Origin: Desulfobacterales bacterium
GTDB taxonomy: Bacteria; Desulfobacterota; Desulfobacteria; Desulfobacterales; JAHEIW01
NCBI GenBank assembly: GCA_030145015.1
Contig: JAQYWI010000002.1
Span: 22,506-86,505 of the forward strand
Direction of reading: 5' to 3'
Length of the DNA stretch: 64,000 nt
This document shows, in pieces, positions 43,006-52,600 of this stretch. The notes below the pieces were generated by a model. That model saw only the letters and a program-made list of their open reading frames with translations, had not been told where the DNA came from and ran no database searches. The number at the start of each line of letters is the position of its first letter. Within the stretch, counting starts at the first letter, position 1. A program made the translations under genes and the position numbers.

Positions 43006-43224
43006 ATGAAAGAACAGGTTCAAAGCGCATTGAATGAAATTCGACCGTCACTTCAGGCGGATGGTGGAGATGTGGAACTGGTGGACGTGGAAGACGGTAT
43101 TGTCAAGGTTCGATTGACCGGTGCCTGCGGCGGGTGCCCCATGTCCCAGATGACCCTGAAACAGGGTATTGAAGCCCATGTCAAAAAGAAAATCCCTGAG
43201 ATTGTCAGTGTCGAGTCGGTATAA
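43006..43224 (+). CDS. NifU C-terminal-domain (Nfu-type) Fe-S scaffold protein
   Basis: 72 residues, a bare Nfu domain that binds and transfers a 4Fe-4S cluster with the CxxC motif at C41 and C44 (TGACGGCPMS). The ADGGDVELVDV opening is diagnostic. A longer frame from a TTG at 42952 was rejected because ATG 43006 has TCGGAGG six bases ahead. Its final 20 bases overlap the convergent MFS gene. Likely used to mature Fe-S proteins such as those of complex I and the radical SAM enzymes. Confidence 0.95.
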   Translation: MKEQVQSALNEIRPSLQADGGDVELVDVEDGIVKVRLTGACGGCPMSQMTLKQGIEAHVKKKIPEIVSVESV

Positions 43225-44422
43225 CATCTGTACCAAAACGTGCAAATCCAATTGTCCCCGCGACTCCGAATAAAAATGCAACCATAAAATTCGTTGTCGG
43301 GCTGATCAGCCATAAAAATGCACCGCCAAAGGCGGCAACGGAGACGCACACATCGCGGATCAAATAATAAAGTCCGTACATACCGGCTTTGCAGTTTTCG
43401 GGTGCCAGATCCAGGATGAGCGCTTTGCGGGTCGGCTCGCCGAACTCTTTTAAGCCTCTGAGTACAAATGCTGGAATCAGCCACAGAAAAGACCGGCAGA
43501 ATATAAGTACCAGGGGAAAAAATGTGAAAAAGATAAATGTGACCACCACAAAGGGCTTTTTTGTGCTTTTATCCGCCAGGTGGGCGACGGGGATATAAAC
43601 CAGCACCGCGGTGGCCATTTCAATGCTCGTCAAAATGCCGAACTGAAAAGCCGAAACCTCAATCACCTGCATGCACCACACAACAACAAAGGCATAGGGG
43701 ATCTGTTCACAAAAGCGTATCAGTATATCTGAAACCAGCAAACGCCTGAGGGAAGCATCCATGGATTGAAACAGCTTGAAGGGATTTTTTTCGGGCTGGA
43801 GAACACATTCATCATCCGGTTTCTTGCTTGAATCATCTTCGATTAATTTTTGCTGCAACAAAACCGCAATAATAGAAAGAACGAATGCCACGCTAAAGGC
43901 GACGCGAACACCGTTATTAACCCCCCATATACCGATGCACAGGCCCCCCAAAATGGGTCCCAGCGCCATCGGAAATCTCCGCACAAGCGAATGCATGGTA
44001 ACCCCCATGGTACGCTTGTTTGTCGGCAGTACCTTCGCAATCAGTCCCATGGTCGCCGGTAAGGAGATCGCCGACCAGGCCAGAAAAAAAATCGCGCCGA
44101 TCAGGACCGCCTGCCACGCCGGAATAAGAATCACCACCAAAAATCCGGTCATTGCCATGCAATTAAATAACAGCAACGCGCGCTTAGTTCCAATGCGCTC
44201 GGAAAGATACCCGCCGGGAAATGCATAAATCGCCGACAGGAAGTTATCCATTCCATTTAAAAGCCCGATCGAAATGACCCCGCCGCCAAGTGCCAGCAAA
44301 TAAATTGGCAAAAAACGCTCTGCCATGCGTTCGCCCATACCCACCAACACCACCATAAACAGCAAACCGGCTGTACTTTTCGTCAAACCCAGAAAATCAG
44401 AAACACGTTTGGTGCGGGACAT
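43205..44422 (-). CDS. MFS transporter
   Basis: 405 residues, 12 helices, major facilitator superfamily. Motif A in loop 2-3 reads GGYLSERIGTKRALL, and the matching loop 8-9 has VAHLADKSTKKPFVV. A polar central loop (EDDSSKKPDDECVLQPEKN) splits the two halves. Shape suggests a drug/H+ antiporter-like or sugar-phosphate-like carrier; substrate unknown. ATG at 44422 with AGAGG upstream. The 3' end overlaps nfu by 20 bases on the opposite strand. Confidence 0.88.
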   Translation of the reverse strand: MSRTKRVSDFLGLTKSTAGLLFMVVLVGMGERMAERFLPIYLLALGGGVISIGLLNGMDNFLSAIYAFPGGYLSERIGTKRALLLFNCMAMTGFLVVILIPAWQAVLIGAIFFLAWSAISLPATMGLIAKVLPTNKRTMGVTMHSLVRRFPMALGPILGGLCIGIWGVNNGVRVAFSVAFVLSIIAVLLQQKLIEDDSSKKPDDECVLQPEKNPFKLFQSMDASLRRLLVSDILIRFCEQIPYAFVVVWCMQVIEVSAFQFGILTSIEMATAVLVYIPVAHLADKSTKKPFVVVTFIFFTFFPLVLIFCRSFLWLIPAFVLRGLKEFGEPTRKALILDLAPENCKAGMYGLYYLIRDVCVSVAAFGGAFLWLISPTTNFMVAFLFGVAGTIGFARFGTDVIPTRH

Positions 44423-44644
44423 CGGGCAAGACCTCTATAAGAAATTATGGTGCAGAAATGAGTTAACTATTTGATATTTATATATATTTAATACTAAATT
44501 AAATGGCTGTGGGATTAAATTTAGTGCTTATCATTATTTTTGATAGCTTAGTTTGACCCATAAATCCATTTAATTTTAAGCAACCGGGAAAAGTTAATGA
44601 AAATTTTAAATTCGCAAAAGGATAAAAAGTCACCCCAAAACAAA

Positions 44645-44669
44645 GGGCAGGATGGGTTACATCCTGCCC
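44645..44669 (-). terminator. Probable terminator for the Cys-rich hypothetical gene
   Basis: A perfect 10-bp stem GGGCAGGATG/CATCCTGCCC (44645-44654 and 44660-44669), loop GGTTA. On the minus strand TTTGTTTT follows. It lies 190 bases past the current stop of the 44859 gene, with a family F element between, as if the element had entered between gene and terminator. Confidence 0.6.
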
Positions 44670-44715
44670 TCTTCATCTCCATACTAATACAGGTCTTATC
44701 CAATTTAAATTCTGC

Positions 44716-44861
44716 TAGAAGTGATTTCAAAACCTCAGATCAGGTTCAAGGGCAAGGCGCAGGCCGATCGATAACGCGCAGCATACATGGGTATGTGAGC
44801 ATTTATCGGAGGCCTGCAACGCAGCCATTGGGCCTTAGATGGGGTTTTGAAACCACTTCTA
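44716..44861. mobile_element. Inverted-repeat element, family F (MITE-like)
   Basis: 146 bp with ends TAGAAGTGATTTCAAAACC and GGTTTTGAAACCACTTCTA (one mismatch). The core GCGCAGCATACATGGGTATG then GGAGGCCTGCAACGCAGCC matches 36616-36684. The right end gives the TAG stop of the 44859-45299 gene. The rest of the 436-base gap (44423-44644) is AT-rich with nothing recognised. Confidence 0.75.
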
Positions 44862-45299
44862 AGCATGCCTCATCTTGCGCCAGCCTTCTTCCATAAACTT
44901 CTTTTCGCGGTTTAACCCCCATTCTTTCATCGCCTGGTAGTAAGCAAGCAGATCGGTTTTGGCTAGCTTCTGGATTTCATCGCGCTCCTGGTTTCTTCTT
45001 TCGGTATCATCCGGTGTGATCCCGACCCAGGTGGCAAACCCCTGGTCGAAAACCCAGCCTGCGGTCACTTCCTGGGGTGCAACTCCCATTGAAGCGGCAT
45101 GCGTTCGCAGAACGTCCATATCCAGCTCAAGTATCCAGTTATTGTCCCATACCCGGTCATTGCGTCCGGAATCAATATCCTGACTGCAGTTCGGGCAATA
45201 AACCTGTGCCACCGAATTTTCAGCCAGGACCATTTTCCCAAAAAAGATCTCCGCGGTCTTTTGCCCGCAGACACAATTGGTTTTAAAGCTCTCGCACAT
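44859..45299 (-). CDS. Hypothetical protein with N-terminal zinc-ribbon-like cysteines
   Basis: 146 residues. The cysteine pairs CVCG (residues 9-12) and CPNC near residue 35 suggest a zinc ribbon. The rest is acidic and helical, with WDNNWILELDMDVLRTHAAS and a conserved-looking GWVFDQGFATWVGITPDDT. I do not recognise the family. ATG at 45299 has AAAGGAGG nine bases ahead, a strong site, so it is real and translated. The stop codon is provided by a family F element end, so the native C-terminus may have been cut or extended. Confidence 0.75.
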   Translation of the reverse strand: MCESFKTNCVCGQKTAEIFFGKMVLAENSVAQVYCPNCSQDIDSGRNDRVWDNNWILELDMDVLRTHAASMGVAPQEVTAGWVFDQGFATWVGITPDDTERRNQERDEIQKLAKTDLLAYYQAMKEWGLNREKKFMEEGWRKMRHA

Positions 45300-45499
45300 T
45301 TTTTTGACCTCCTTTCGGAGAAATCTGATGATTACATCGATAAGGATCTTTTACAAGATTATATGAAATAATTATATGTGAATCGAGAAAATGTAATTGA
45401 TTTAAGTCAAATAATAAAAACTGTAATTAATCTTATACGTTTATTCGCTTCAATCCGAATTACAGCTCGTTGAAGAATAAACCTCGGAATCCATTCACC

Positions 45500-46651
45500 T
45501 TAGCGCCGGGAAGCCAGAATAATTTCAATTCGGCGGTTCTGATGCCGGCCCTTTTCAGTTTGGTTGGATGCCACTGGACTATAGAAGCTGTGGCCGCTTG
45601 CCGTAAACCTTTGGGGCTCGATACCGGCCTTTTCTGTGAGATAGCGCACCACGGCCGCAGATCGAGCTGCCGACAATTCCCAGTTGGTTGGATATTTTTC
45701 CCTCAAGTCCGGTCCGATCGGAACGTTATCCGTATGTCCTTCAACGATGATGTTTTGGTTATTTTGCTTGAGGCTTTCGGCAAGCGTTGACAGCAATTGC
45801 TTACCTTTCTCATTGACCTTTGCTCTTCCGGAATTAAATAGAATCCTATCGACTAAGGTAACTTTTAATTTGCCGGCCAGATTTTCCAACTTCACTTGCT
45901 GGGCCTCTATCTGTTCTTTCAGGTCGGTTTCAATCTGGCGTTTGGTTTTATCTCGCTGAGCGATGGCATTTTGCAGTTCTTTTATCCTTTTTTCCCGGAA
46001 CTCTATTTCCGACTGCCGGTCATGCAGGCTGTTTTCTATTTTTAGCCGGACGGTATCCAGTTCAGTGATAATCTTCATTTGCTCGTTTATCGTTTGCTCC
46101 TGGATGACGATCTGTTCTTTCAAATCGATTAAATTAGTTTCAACATACTGTTTCTGGTTACCTAACTTTGAAATGGTCATTTCTTGCTCTTTTATCTTTT
46201 TTTCGCGACTCTCCAGCTGTGCCAGAAGGTTGATTTCCAACATACGCCTGGTTTCATCCAGCTTTGCAACGGCATCTTCCAGTTCTTTAATCTTTTGCTC
46301 GCGTGTCACGATCTGCGATTGCATATCGCTTTCTGATTTGCGCTTGGCCTCATCAACCTGGTGGATAACGTCTTCCCTTTGCGCTAAAGATTGGGAAAGC
46401 ATTTGCTGTTTTTTCTCCAACCCTTGATAGCGCGCATGAAGCTCGCTAGTATCCTGCTGGCACTTAGTCCAGTTTTGTTCCAATTCCCCCAGCTTTTGCG
46501 CTAATTCTTCGACTTTCTTGTCTTTTTGTTCAAGTTTCGCCTGAGTATCGGTAAGCCTTGCTTCTAATTCCTCATATTTTTCTTTGGAAACACATGCTGA
46601 AACCAGAAGACAAGTCAAACATAAGCTGAAAAAAAATATTTGTTTGCGCAT
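45500..46651 (-). CDS. OmpA-domain lipoprotein with long coiled coil (TagQ position)
   Basis: 383 residues. Lipobox LLVSAC gives lipidation at C20. Residues about 25-265 are an almost unbroken coiled coil (EKYEELEARLTDTQAKLEQK and many heptads with I-x-E-x-E-x-x-I patterns). Residues about 268-383 are an OmpA-like peptidoglycan-binding domain (ILFNSGRAKVNEKGKQLL, GHTDNVPIGPDLREKYPTNW, NRRIEIIL). It could reach from the outer membrane to the cell wall. Last gene of a six-gene operon; its place matches that of the TagQ lipoprotein in Pseudomonas. ATG at 46651 with GAGGGAG. Confidence 0.88.
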   Translation of the reverse strand: MRKQIFFFSLCLTCLLVSACVSKEKYEELEARLTDTQAKLEQKDKKVEELAQKLGELEQNWTKCQQDTSELHARYQGLEKKQQMLSQSLAQREDVIHQVDEAKRKSESDMQSQIVTREQKIKELEDAVAKLDETRRMLEINLLAQLESREKKIKEQEMTISKLGNQKQYVETNLIDLKEQIVIQEQTINEQMKIITELDTVRLKIENSLHDRQSEIEFREKRIKELQNAIAQRDKTKRQIETDLKEQIEAQQVKLENLAGKLKVTLVDRILFNSGRAKVNEKGKQLLSTLAESLKQNNQNIIVEGHTDNVPIGPDLREKYPTNWELSAARSAAVVRYLTEKAGIEPQRFTASGHSFYSPVASNQTEKGRHQNRRIEIILASRR

Positions 46652-46687
46652 AATAATTCTCCCTCACTGTATGTTTGCATACGGATT

Positions 46688-48538
46688 CTACGGCAAAATA
46701 AGATCTGATTGAATTTCCTGCTGGCTGACGTTTCCTGCCTTTCGTTTGTAAAGGGCCACATGGCTTCTGAATAGATCCAGTCTGTTTTTCAAACTCCGGC
46801 TGAAAACTTTCTCGAGGCCCAATTCTTGTGAAACAAAGTTGATTTGACTTGCAAAAAGTTCTTCAGGGTATCGCTGGGTTTCTCTGATTCGATTGAGATA
46901 GAGTTTTACGAAATGATCCATGGCGGAATCGAGCAGGCGAATTGTCTCTTTTGCCTTAGCAATTCCGCTCTCCAATGAATCAGGAATGGACTGAGAATCC
47001 GTCTCGTCTTTTATCTTCTCAAGTTTGTTCAGCTCATTGAAGGCGATTTTTCGCCGGATAGCATATTTTTGCAAAGATTCAGCCGTAAAAAGAGCGCTGT
47101 GGATAATACCCTTCACCGTTTCAGCTTCCTGCTCTTTAAGTAAAATACTTTTTTGTTTGAGTACGTCTCGCAGAAAAAGTAAATTCCTTTTTTCGGTTTC
47201 ATCAGCGGACATCGCCACAAATCGCTCAATTTCGGCAATGGGATCCTTGCTTTGATCTATTTCGATCTTTGGCGCTGAAAATTTTGCGGGAGCCTGGCCG
47301 GAATTTTGCTGAACACCCAGATTGGCCCACTCCTGATCGAGCCGTTCCTTGCGGTCCTGGGGCGTTAGGATCCCGGAAAGTGCGACACGAAAGCCAACAT
47401 CACTGCTGCGAAAGGCACCATCACCGAGGAATAAAGGTTGTTCTTCGCGCCTTCCGGGCATGGTCTCAGCCAGACTCTTGCGAAAACTGCCGCCTTTGAT
47501 GATAAACCCGCCGGCAGCGCCATGCAGCCGAAATCCTATTGAAAAATGAAATGGATCCAACACCATCTCGGCGGCATTGCCCGCGGTGTCGAAGAGTCCT
47601 AACGGATTAGCGCACTTTGAACCGATCCTGGCTAATTTTTGCTGGGGTTTGGCTGCACCCTGATCGGTAAAAACAGCGAAATCTTTATACGGCCTATCAT
47701 TTAATGGGAAAAACTCCTCATCGTTTAATTGCGACTCGGTCACCATCTGGCCGCCACGGGCCGCATACTCCCACTCGGCTTCAGTAGGCAAACGCAGGTA
47801 CCCAAAACGGTCATTGGAAAACTGGGGCAGGTGTTCCGGGGCATTTTTAATAAGCCACTCGGTGTATTTTCGGGTAAATTCCACGGCCTCAAACCAAGAA
47901 ATATCCGTCTTGGGGCGGGCATCATCCGCGAAAAACCAGGAACCGGGTCCAAAACAAACATCATTCATCACCGCTTTCCACTGGAAATTTGTAACCTCGT
48001 ATTTGCCGATAAAATAGTAAAATGCCCTGATATTCGTGTCGCCGGGTTGCGGGCAACGGCCATCACCGTTTACACTCGCATTTTCAAGCTTCACGCGCCA
48101 GGCAGCAGGCAAATCCTCCAGTGTAAAGGGTCCGGAAACCGCACTCAAACGCTTACCCTCCATGAAGCTATTTTTAAAACGCCCGCAGTCTTTGCAGCCC
48201 ATATCAAAGGGTAAATCTGCAAAATATCCCCCGGCAGGCACACAGACACGCCGCAGAATCATTTCCCCCTGGCAAGGCATCGGAAGTGAGAAATCGCTTT
48301 GGGAAGGATTGGGGTTTACTGCCGCTACCACCGGACCCGGCAAAGCCAAGACACGTTGCTCAGATGGGCAGTGTTGAGCCAGAAGCAGTGGGACGTGTAT
48401 CACTAAACCGAACAAAACACATAGCCAAGTAGAGGGAATCAGAAATTGTTTTGATAATCGAATGTAAAAATTGGGCGCTTTGTAATTTTGCCGATTCAAC
48501 CCAGATACAGGTTGCTTTGTTCCAGGCCTAAACCTCAC
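46688..48538 (-). CDS. Formylglycine-generating-enzyme-fold protein without catalytic cysteines (TagR-like)
   Basis: 616 residues. Signal peptide or anchor at about 36-55, FGE-sulfatase (SUMF1) fold at about 90-390 (GKYEVTNFQWKAVMND, LRLPTEAEWEYAARGG, PLGLFDTAGNAAEMVLDP, GGFIIKGGSF, SDVGFRVALSG), then a helical C-terminal ~220 residues. The Cys pair that makes FGE active should follow GGS; here the sequence is GGSFRKSLAETMPG, so it is likely non-catalytic, as proposed for TagR. The GTG start at 48538 has GGAGG seven bases ahead and overlaps the permease stop by 11 bases. Confidence 0.85.
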   Translation of the reverse strand: MRFRPGTKQPVSGLNRQNYKAPNFYIRLSKQFLIPSTWLCVLFGLVIHVPLLLAQHCPSEQRVLALPGPVVAAVNPNPSQSDFSLPMPCQGEMILRRVCVPAGGYFADLPFDMGCKDCGRFKNSFMEGKRLSAVSGPFTLEDLPAAWRVKLENASVNGDGRCPQPGDTNIRAFYYFIGKYEVTNFQWKAVMNDVCFGPGSWFFADDARPKTDISWFEAVEFTRKYTEWLIKNAPEHLPQFSNDRFGYLRLPTEAEWEYAARGGQMVTESQLNDEEFFPLNDRPYKDFAVFTDQGAAKPQQKLARIGSKCANPLGLFDTAGNAAEMVLDPFHFSIGFRLHGAAGGFIIKGGSFRKSLAETMPGRREEQPLFLGDGAFRSSDVGFRVALSGILTPQDRKERLDQEWANLGVQQNSGQAPAKFSAPKIEIDQSKDPIAEIERFVAMSADETEKRNLLFLRDVLKQKSILLKEQEAETVKGIIHSALFTAESLQKYAIRRKIAFNELNKLEKIKDETDSQSIPDSLESGIAKAKETIRLLDSAMDHFVKLYLNRIRETQRYPEELFASQINFVSQELGLEKVFSRSLKNRLDLFRSHVALYKRKAGNVSQQEIQSDLILP

Positions 48539-49745
48539 GGATAACCTCCGATGGTTCGATGCGTGATACCCGAAAAGCCCCGTAAGCTGATGCCAGCATG
48601 GCGAAACCCAGGGTCAAAACAAAGCCGGTCAACATATGCTCGAAGGATAGGCGACATATATATTCGCTCGCAGAGAGATATTCGGAAAAAAGTCCGTTGA
48701 TCATTTTTTCCGCTATTTTGTAAAGGAAAACAGCCATCACCGTACCAAGAACGCTGGTGGCCATGGATTGGACGATCGGGTACCAAATGATCGTTTCGGT
48801 TGAAAAGCCGATCAAGCTTGAAATACCCAGATATCGGCTTTTACGGTTCACATTGGCCAATACATTGCTTACCATAGAGGCAAAATAACCCAACACTGCC
48901 ACGACGGCGATGAGGCTGAAAATAAGGTTAAACGAACGGTCCAGGCGTTTGACCGTTTCAATATCCTCCGCCTGGGTATAAACCTCCAGGCCCTGATCCA
49001 TCAACATGCCGCGTAATTTGCCCACATCATAAATTGAGCGGGCATAAAGCCGAAAACTGGGATAAACTCTCGGCCGGGTCGGCCGGGCACTGCCTGGCCA
49101 TCCGAATGTCTCAGAGCGGTGACCGTCACGGTAGTCTTCGGTTGCCTCCAGAAGCTCCAAACGTACAAAGGCAGCTTCTCGGGTAAAGGCGTCCAGAGGC
49201 AAGACGGCGACAATTTTCAATGTGGCCGCAACTTGTTGCTTTACCCCGCTTACAGACCGTCCCACCTGCCCGGTGATATGCTGGCCCTCTTTGACCTTAA
49301 GTTTTCGCGCGGCCGGCTCCGATAACACGACCGTATTTTTCTCGGCCACGATGCGCCCATATTGCTCCAGCAGGGGATCACCTTCGGCGGTAGGAATGAG
49401 GGACACGACAACCGTGCGGGGATTTGCCGAATTTTTGTTATACAGAATCATACTGGCCGCAATGGAGCGCGTTTGTGGAATAACAAAAGCCACATCCGGG
49501 CGATCACGCATAGCAGAAAACCAGTCGGCGCCATAGCGACCGCTTCCCACCGCAGAAATTTCACGGTTCCGCGGATCTTGAATCAGGCGATCGGACAGGG
49601 TGTTAATAATCCCGCTCTTCACCCCGAATAACACCAGCAAAGGTGCCAGAACGGCTGCCAAGCCCATCACCGCACACGCAGATAACAAGCGCTCATGCAG
49701 GTAATCGCGCAGCGCCAGATGAATAACCGTTTTAAACTTGTTCAT
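48528..49745 (-). CDS. ABC transporter permease, FtsX/MacB-like (TagS-like)
   Basis: 405 residues. One N-terminal helix (about 20-45), a large extracytoplasmic domain (about 50-260), then three C-terminal helices in the FtsX domain (LIAVVAVLGYFASMVSNVLA, MATSVLGTVMAVFLYKIAEK, MLTGFVLTLGFAMLASAYGA) and the closing FRVSRIEPSEVIREV. Such permeases transmit force rather than transport; TagS is of this type. It lies directly next to its ATPase (15 bases). ATG at 49745. Confidence 0.9.
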   Translation of the reverse strand: MNKFKTVIHLALRDYLHERLLSACAVMGLAAVLAPLLVLFGVKSGIINTLSDRLIQDPRNREISAVGSGRYGADWFSAMRDRPDVAFVIPQTRSIAASMILYNKNSANPRTVVVSLIPTAEGDPLLEQYGRIVAEKNTVVLSEPAARKLKVKEGQHITGQVGRSVSGVKQQVAATLKIVAVLPLDAFTREAAFVRLELLEATEDYRDGHRSETFGWPGSARPTRPRVYPSFRLYARSIYDVGKLRGMLMDQGLEVYTQAEDIETVKRLDRSFNLIFSLIAVVAVLGYFASMVSNVLANVNRKSRYLGISSLIGFSTETIIWYPIVQSMATSVLGTVMAVFLYKIAEKMINGLFSEYLSASEYICRLSFEHMLTGFVLTLGFAMLASAYGAFRVSRIEPSEVIREV

Positions 49746-49760
49746 CGTTCAATCTGTCGT

Positions 49761-50555
49761 CTACCCAAAAATCCTAGCGTGCACCTTGCCCCGCTTCGGG
49801 TCCTGTTTGAAACTGAATTCTACGCGACGGAAACCGCGCTCCCCCAATTTTCCCCAATCATGCGTGGCCATAACCAGGGTAACACCATATTCGTCGGTCA
49901 GTTTGTTGAATAGACTCATGATTTCTTCAGCGTTAATTGGATCCAGTGAAGCGGTCGGCTCATCGGCTATTACCACTGACGGCTGATGCGCCATTCCCCT
50001 GGCAATGGCCACCCGCTGACGTTCCCCCACCGATAATTGACCGGGAAGTTTGTTCAGATGTCGTTCGATATGCAGGCGTTGGGCTATGGATTCTACGGCC
50101 TCTTCAATCGGCAAACCAAGTCCCCGCCGGCTGATTCCAATGTTCTCCCGGACCGATAGAAACGGAAAGAGACCACCTGTTTGCAGAACATATCCGATAT
50201 GCAGCATGCGGGTTTGAGCCAGGCGGCCCAGCCGCCTGTGCTGCCAAGCGTCCATCACATTCAGCGCTTCCCCATTTTGGGGAAAAAAGTCAAATCGTCC
50301 GGCTTCATCAGGTCGCAGGATCATCGCCAGCAGGTCGAGCAAGGTACTTTTGCCGCATCCGCTGACACCCACCAGGGCAATCTTCTCTCCCCGACGAATA
50401 ATAAGTTCGGGGACGGTCAATGTAAAACCCTGCTCCCCGGGCCAGCTTTTGGCTACCCCCATAAGGTGGAAGACTTCTTCGGCCTTTGAGAGCTTGCCTC
50501 CAGGCACCGATGACGCGCTCTCTTTTTCGGGTGACAGCTTCTTGCGATCGGCCAC
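49761..50555 (-). CDS. ABC transporter ATP-binding protein, LolD/MacB-like (TagT-like)
   Basis: 264 residues. Walker A GVSGCGKST (63-71), Q-loop at LQTGGLFPFLSVREN, signature LSVGERQRVAIARG, Walker B VVIADEPTASLD and switch His in VMATHDWG. It has an N-terminal extension of about 28 residues and a basic C-terminus. Partner of the FtsX-like permease. The GTG start at 50555 has GGGAGG eight bases upstream. Confidence 0.93.
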   Translation of the reverse strand: MADRKKLSPEKESASSVPGGKLSKAEEVFHLMGVAKSWPGEQGFTLTVPELIIRRGEKIALVGVSGCGKSTLLDLLAMILRPDEAGRFDFFPQNGEALNVMDAWQHRRLGRLAQTRMLHIGYVLQTGGLFPFLSVRENIGISRRGLGLPIEEAVESIAQRLHIERHLNKLPGQLSVGERQRVAIARGMAHQPSVVIADEPTASLDPINAEEIMSLFNKLTDEYGVTLVMATHDWGKLGERGFRRVEFSFKQDPKRGKVHARIFG

Positions 50556-50572
50556 GATGGAGACCTCCCGAT

Positions 50573-52576
50573 TTAGGGCATAAGACTCAAAGGGATTCGA
50601 TAGACGGCATCTCCCGGTTCGGTTGCCCCGAAAGTTACCCAGTTGGCCACATCGTCATGGATTTGAGTATACCTTCTGATCTTCGATTTTAGATTATTGA
50701 CGATGGCTTGCTGCTCCCCGACGCTCAATCTGTACCAATCCTCTTCGGTCAACCGCATGATATTGCTGCGGTAAGGTAAATCATCCAGGAATTCCGCAAG
50801 GACGCCCAGCTCACCCAGGTTTTGGTCCGGTTTTCGGCTAAATTGCAGGGGATCACGTGACATTTGTGCAACCGCTGCGAGAATGCTCTGGAAGAAATCC
50901 TTGTCCCGCGTTCGTTTGGTCCGCTGGGCTTGATCCAGAACGACCTTGAGGCGCTGGCTGAGGTCGCTGAGTTGATTTTTAGTTAGCAGAACGCTCACCT
51001 TGAAGGTCGGCGTGTCGGGGCGCGCTAAATCCATGTCTGAAACCCAGGCTTTAACAACCTTTGGTGCTTGAACACCAGCGCGACGGCCTAAAAATTCAAG
51101 CTGCATGGCATATCCCAAAATAGCCGCCTTGCGCACCGCCTCCTGCACCACATCCCCGGTTCGGTCTTTGGGTACCTCGGGCAATGTCAATCGCTCACCC
51201 ACACTGGTTGCCCGCACCAGTTCTACCATCTGGGTGGCAACACCCTCAACCACGCTTCCAAAACCACGCACGCCGGTTGCAGGCTGAGCGGCGTCAATGG
51301 GGACATACAGATCCCCGACCATCGGATCGGAATGTCCGGTCAGAGCCCTGAATTGGGTTTCCGCATAAGGGTGGTTGTTTACCTTTTTGCCTGCAGGTGT
51401 TTTGAGATGTAAAGCAAAAATCTTTACACCCTTGGCCGCGGCCATATCGGCTATCTCAGCTTCGTTCATAGCGGTTGAGGAAAAGGGATCGTCGTTTCGA
51501 ATAGCGCCTGCATCCGTAATGAGAAAGGCGAGCCGCGATACATACGGTGACCAGTTCAGTTTTTCAAGGGCCGTCTTAAGGCCGGCAAAGGCGTCTTCGT
51601 TGAAAGAATGCGTGGAAATCTTGGCTTCCTGTGCTTGGGCCAGGGCAAGTTCAAATTGTTGGCGCTCTCTTCCATCCCGCAAATCAGACAACACGCTGAC
51701 CACATATTCAACGCCCGGTGTTTTCTTAGTGCTGTTGCGAAAGGCAACCAATCCAAATGCCACCTTATCGGATAAGCCGGCTTTTTCGATGGCGTCATAA
51801 ATCTTGCGCACAGCCTCGCGGGTCCTATCGATATATGGTTTCATGGAAATCGTGGTATCAATGACGAATATAATTGCTGTTTTTAATTCCATATCTTCCG
51901 GGAATCGGCCTGAGCCGGGATCGATGGAAGCGACTTGCAAAAATTTAACGCCTTCAAAGAGCTCAAGCGCTTGAAAAATCGGCATGAGGTAAAACCGCTT
52001 TCTCGAGACGGCTTCCTCTGGTGGTTCGGCAGCCAATACTGGGAATTGCGCGGACGGGGAGATGCTTCCCGATTGAATCGTAGCAAACCGGGATGCAAGT
52101 TGAGCTGCCTGCCCACCCGGAGATGGTGACCCGGCAACCTTCTGAAGCGATTTCAGATCTTTGAAAAATAAGGCCGGCTGACGGCCGGTTCTTTCCGAAA
52201 AAACCAGCGTCAATGCTTGATTCCAATCAGAAGTTTTCGATCCTCTAATCCATCCGACTGCCCCTTCGGTGCTCGAAAGCCCGACTTCCAACCATGGCTC
52301 ACCGCCGACCGAAGCACGCTGGTAAACATAAAATACCGTAAACGGCTTGACCCACTTTTCCAGAACTTTCGCAGAGTTTCCCGCCAGCGCATAAAGCTTA
52401 GAGCCCGGATGGGTGATGACCTTTTGATATAATGTGCGTTTACCGGGTATGAGCAACGGCTTGCTTTGCTTAGCTGCATAGATCTCTTGCCCCATAAGCC
52501 CCAAACAGATAAAAAATGTCACCAACATAACAATGAACCCGGCCCTGCTCATGGATTTCATGTTTTTGGATTGCAT
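50573..52576 (-). CDS. Exported von Willebrand factor A protein resembling the periplasmic half of PpkA
   Basis: 667 residues. Signal peptide 1-34 (GFIVMLVTFFICLGL, cut near IYAA). An SH3-like segment at about 48-118 (LYALAGNSAKVLEKWVKPFT, WLEVGL, VGWIRGS). The vWA domain starts at about 234, with a MIDAS-like D240-T-T-I-S244 (VIDTTISMKPYIDRTREAV). A long helical C-terminal part follows. SH3-like plus vWA in this order is what I recall of the extracytoplasmic region of the Ser/Thr kinase PpkA; here there is no kinase domain at all. ATG at 52576 with GGAGG. Confidence 0.82.
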   Translation of the reverse strand: MQSKNMKSMSRAGFIVMLVTFFICLGLMGQEIYAAKQSKPLLIPGKRTLYQKVITHPGSKLYALAGNSAKVLEKWVKPFTVFYVYQRASVGGEPWLEVGLSSTEGAVGWIRGSKTSDWNQALTLVFSERTGRQPALFFKDLKSLQKVAGSPSPGGQAAQLASRFATIQSGSISPSAQFPVLAAEPPEEAVSRKRFYLMPIFQALELFEGVKFLQVASIDPGSGRFPEDMELKTAIIFVIDTTISMKPYIDRTREAVRKIYDAIEKAGLSDKVAFGLVAFRNSTKKTPGVEYVVSVLSDLRDGRERQQFELALAQAQEAKISTHSFNEDAFAGLKTALEKLNWSPYVSRLAFLITDAGAIRNDDPFSSTAMNEAEIADMAAAKGVKIFALHLKTPAGKKVNNHPYAETQFRALTGHSDPMVGDLYVPIDAAQPATGVRGFGSVVEGVATQMVELVRATSVGERLTLPEVPKDRTGDVVQEAVRKAAILGYAMQLEFLGRRAGVQAPKVVKAWVSDMDLARPDTPTFKVSVLLTKNQLSDLSQRLKVVLDQAQRTKRTRDKDFFQSILAAVAQMSRDPLQFSRKPDQNLGELGVLAEFLDDLPYRSNIMRLTEEDWYRLSVGEQQAIVNNLKSKIRRYTQIHDDVANWVTFGATEPGDAVYRIPLSLMP

Positions 52577-52600
52577 TGCCTGTCCTCCGTTTTTATAAAG

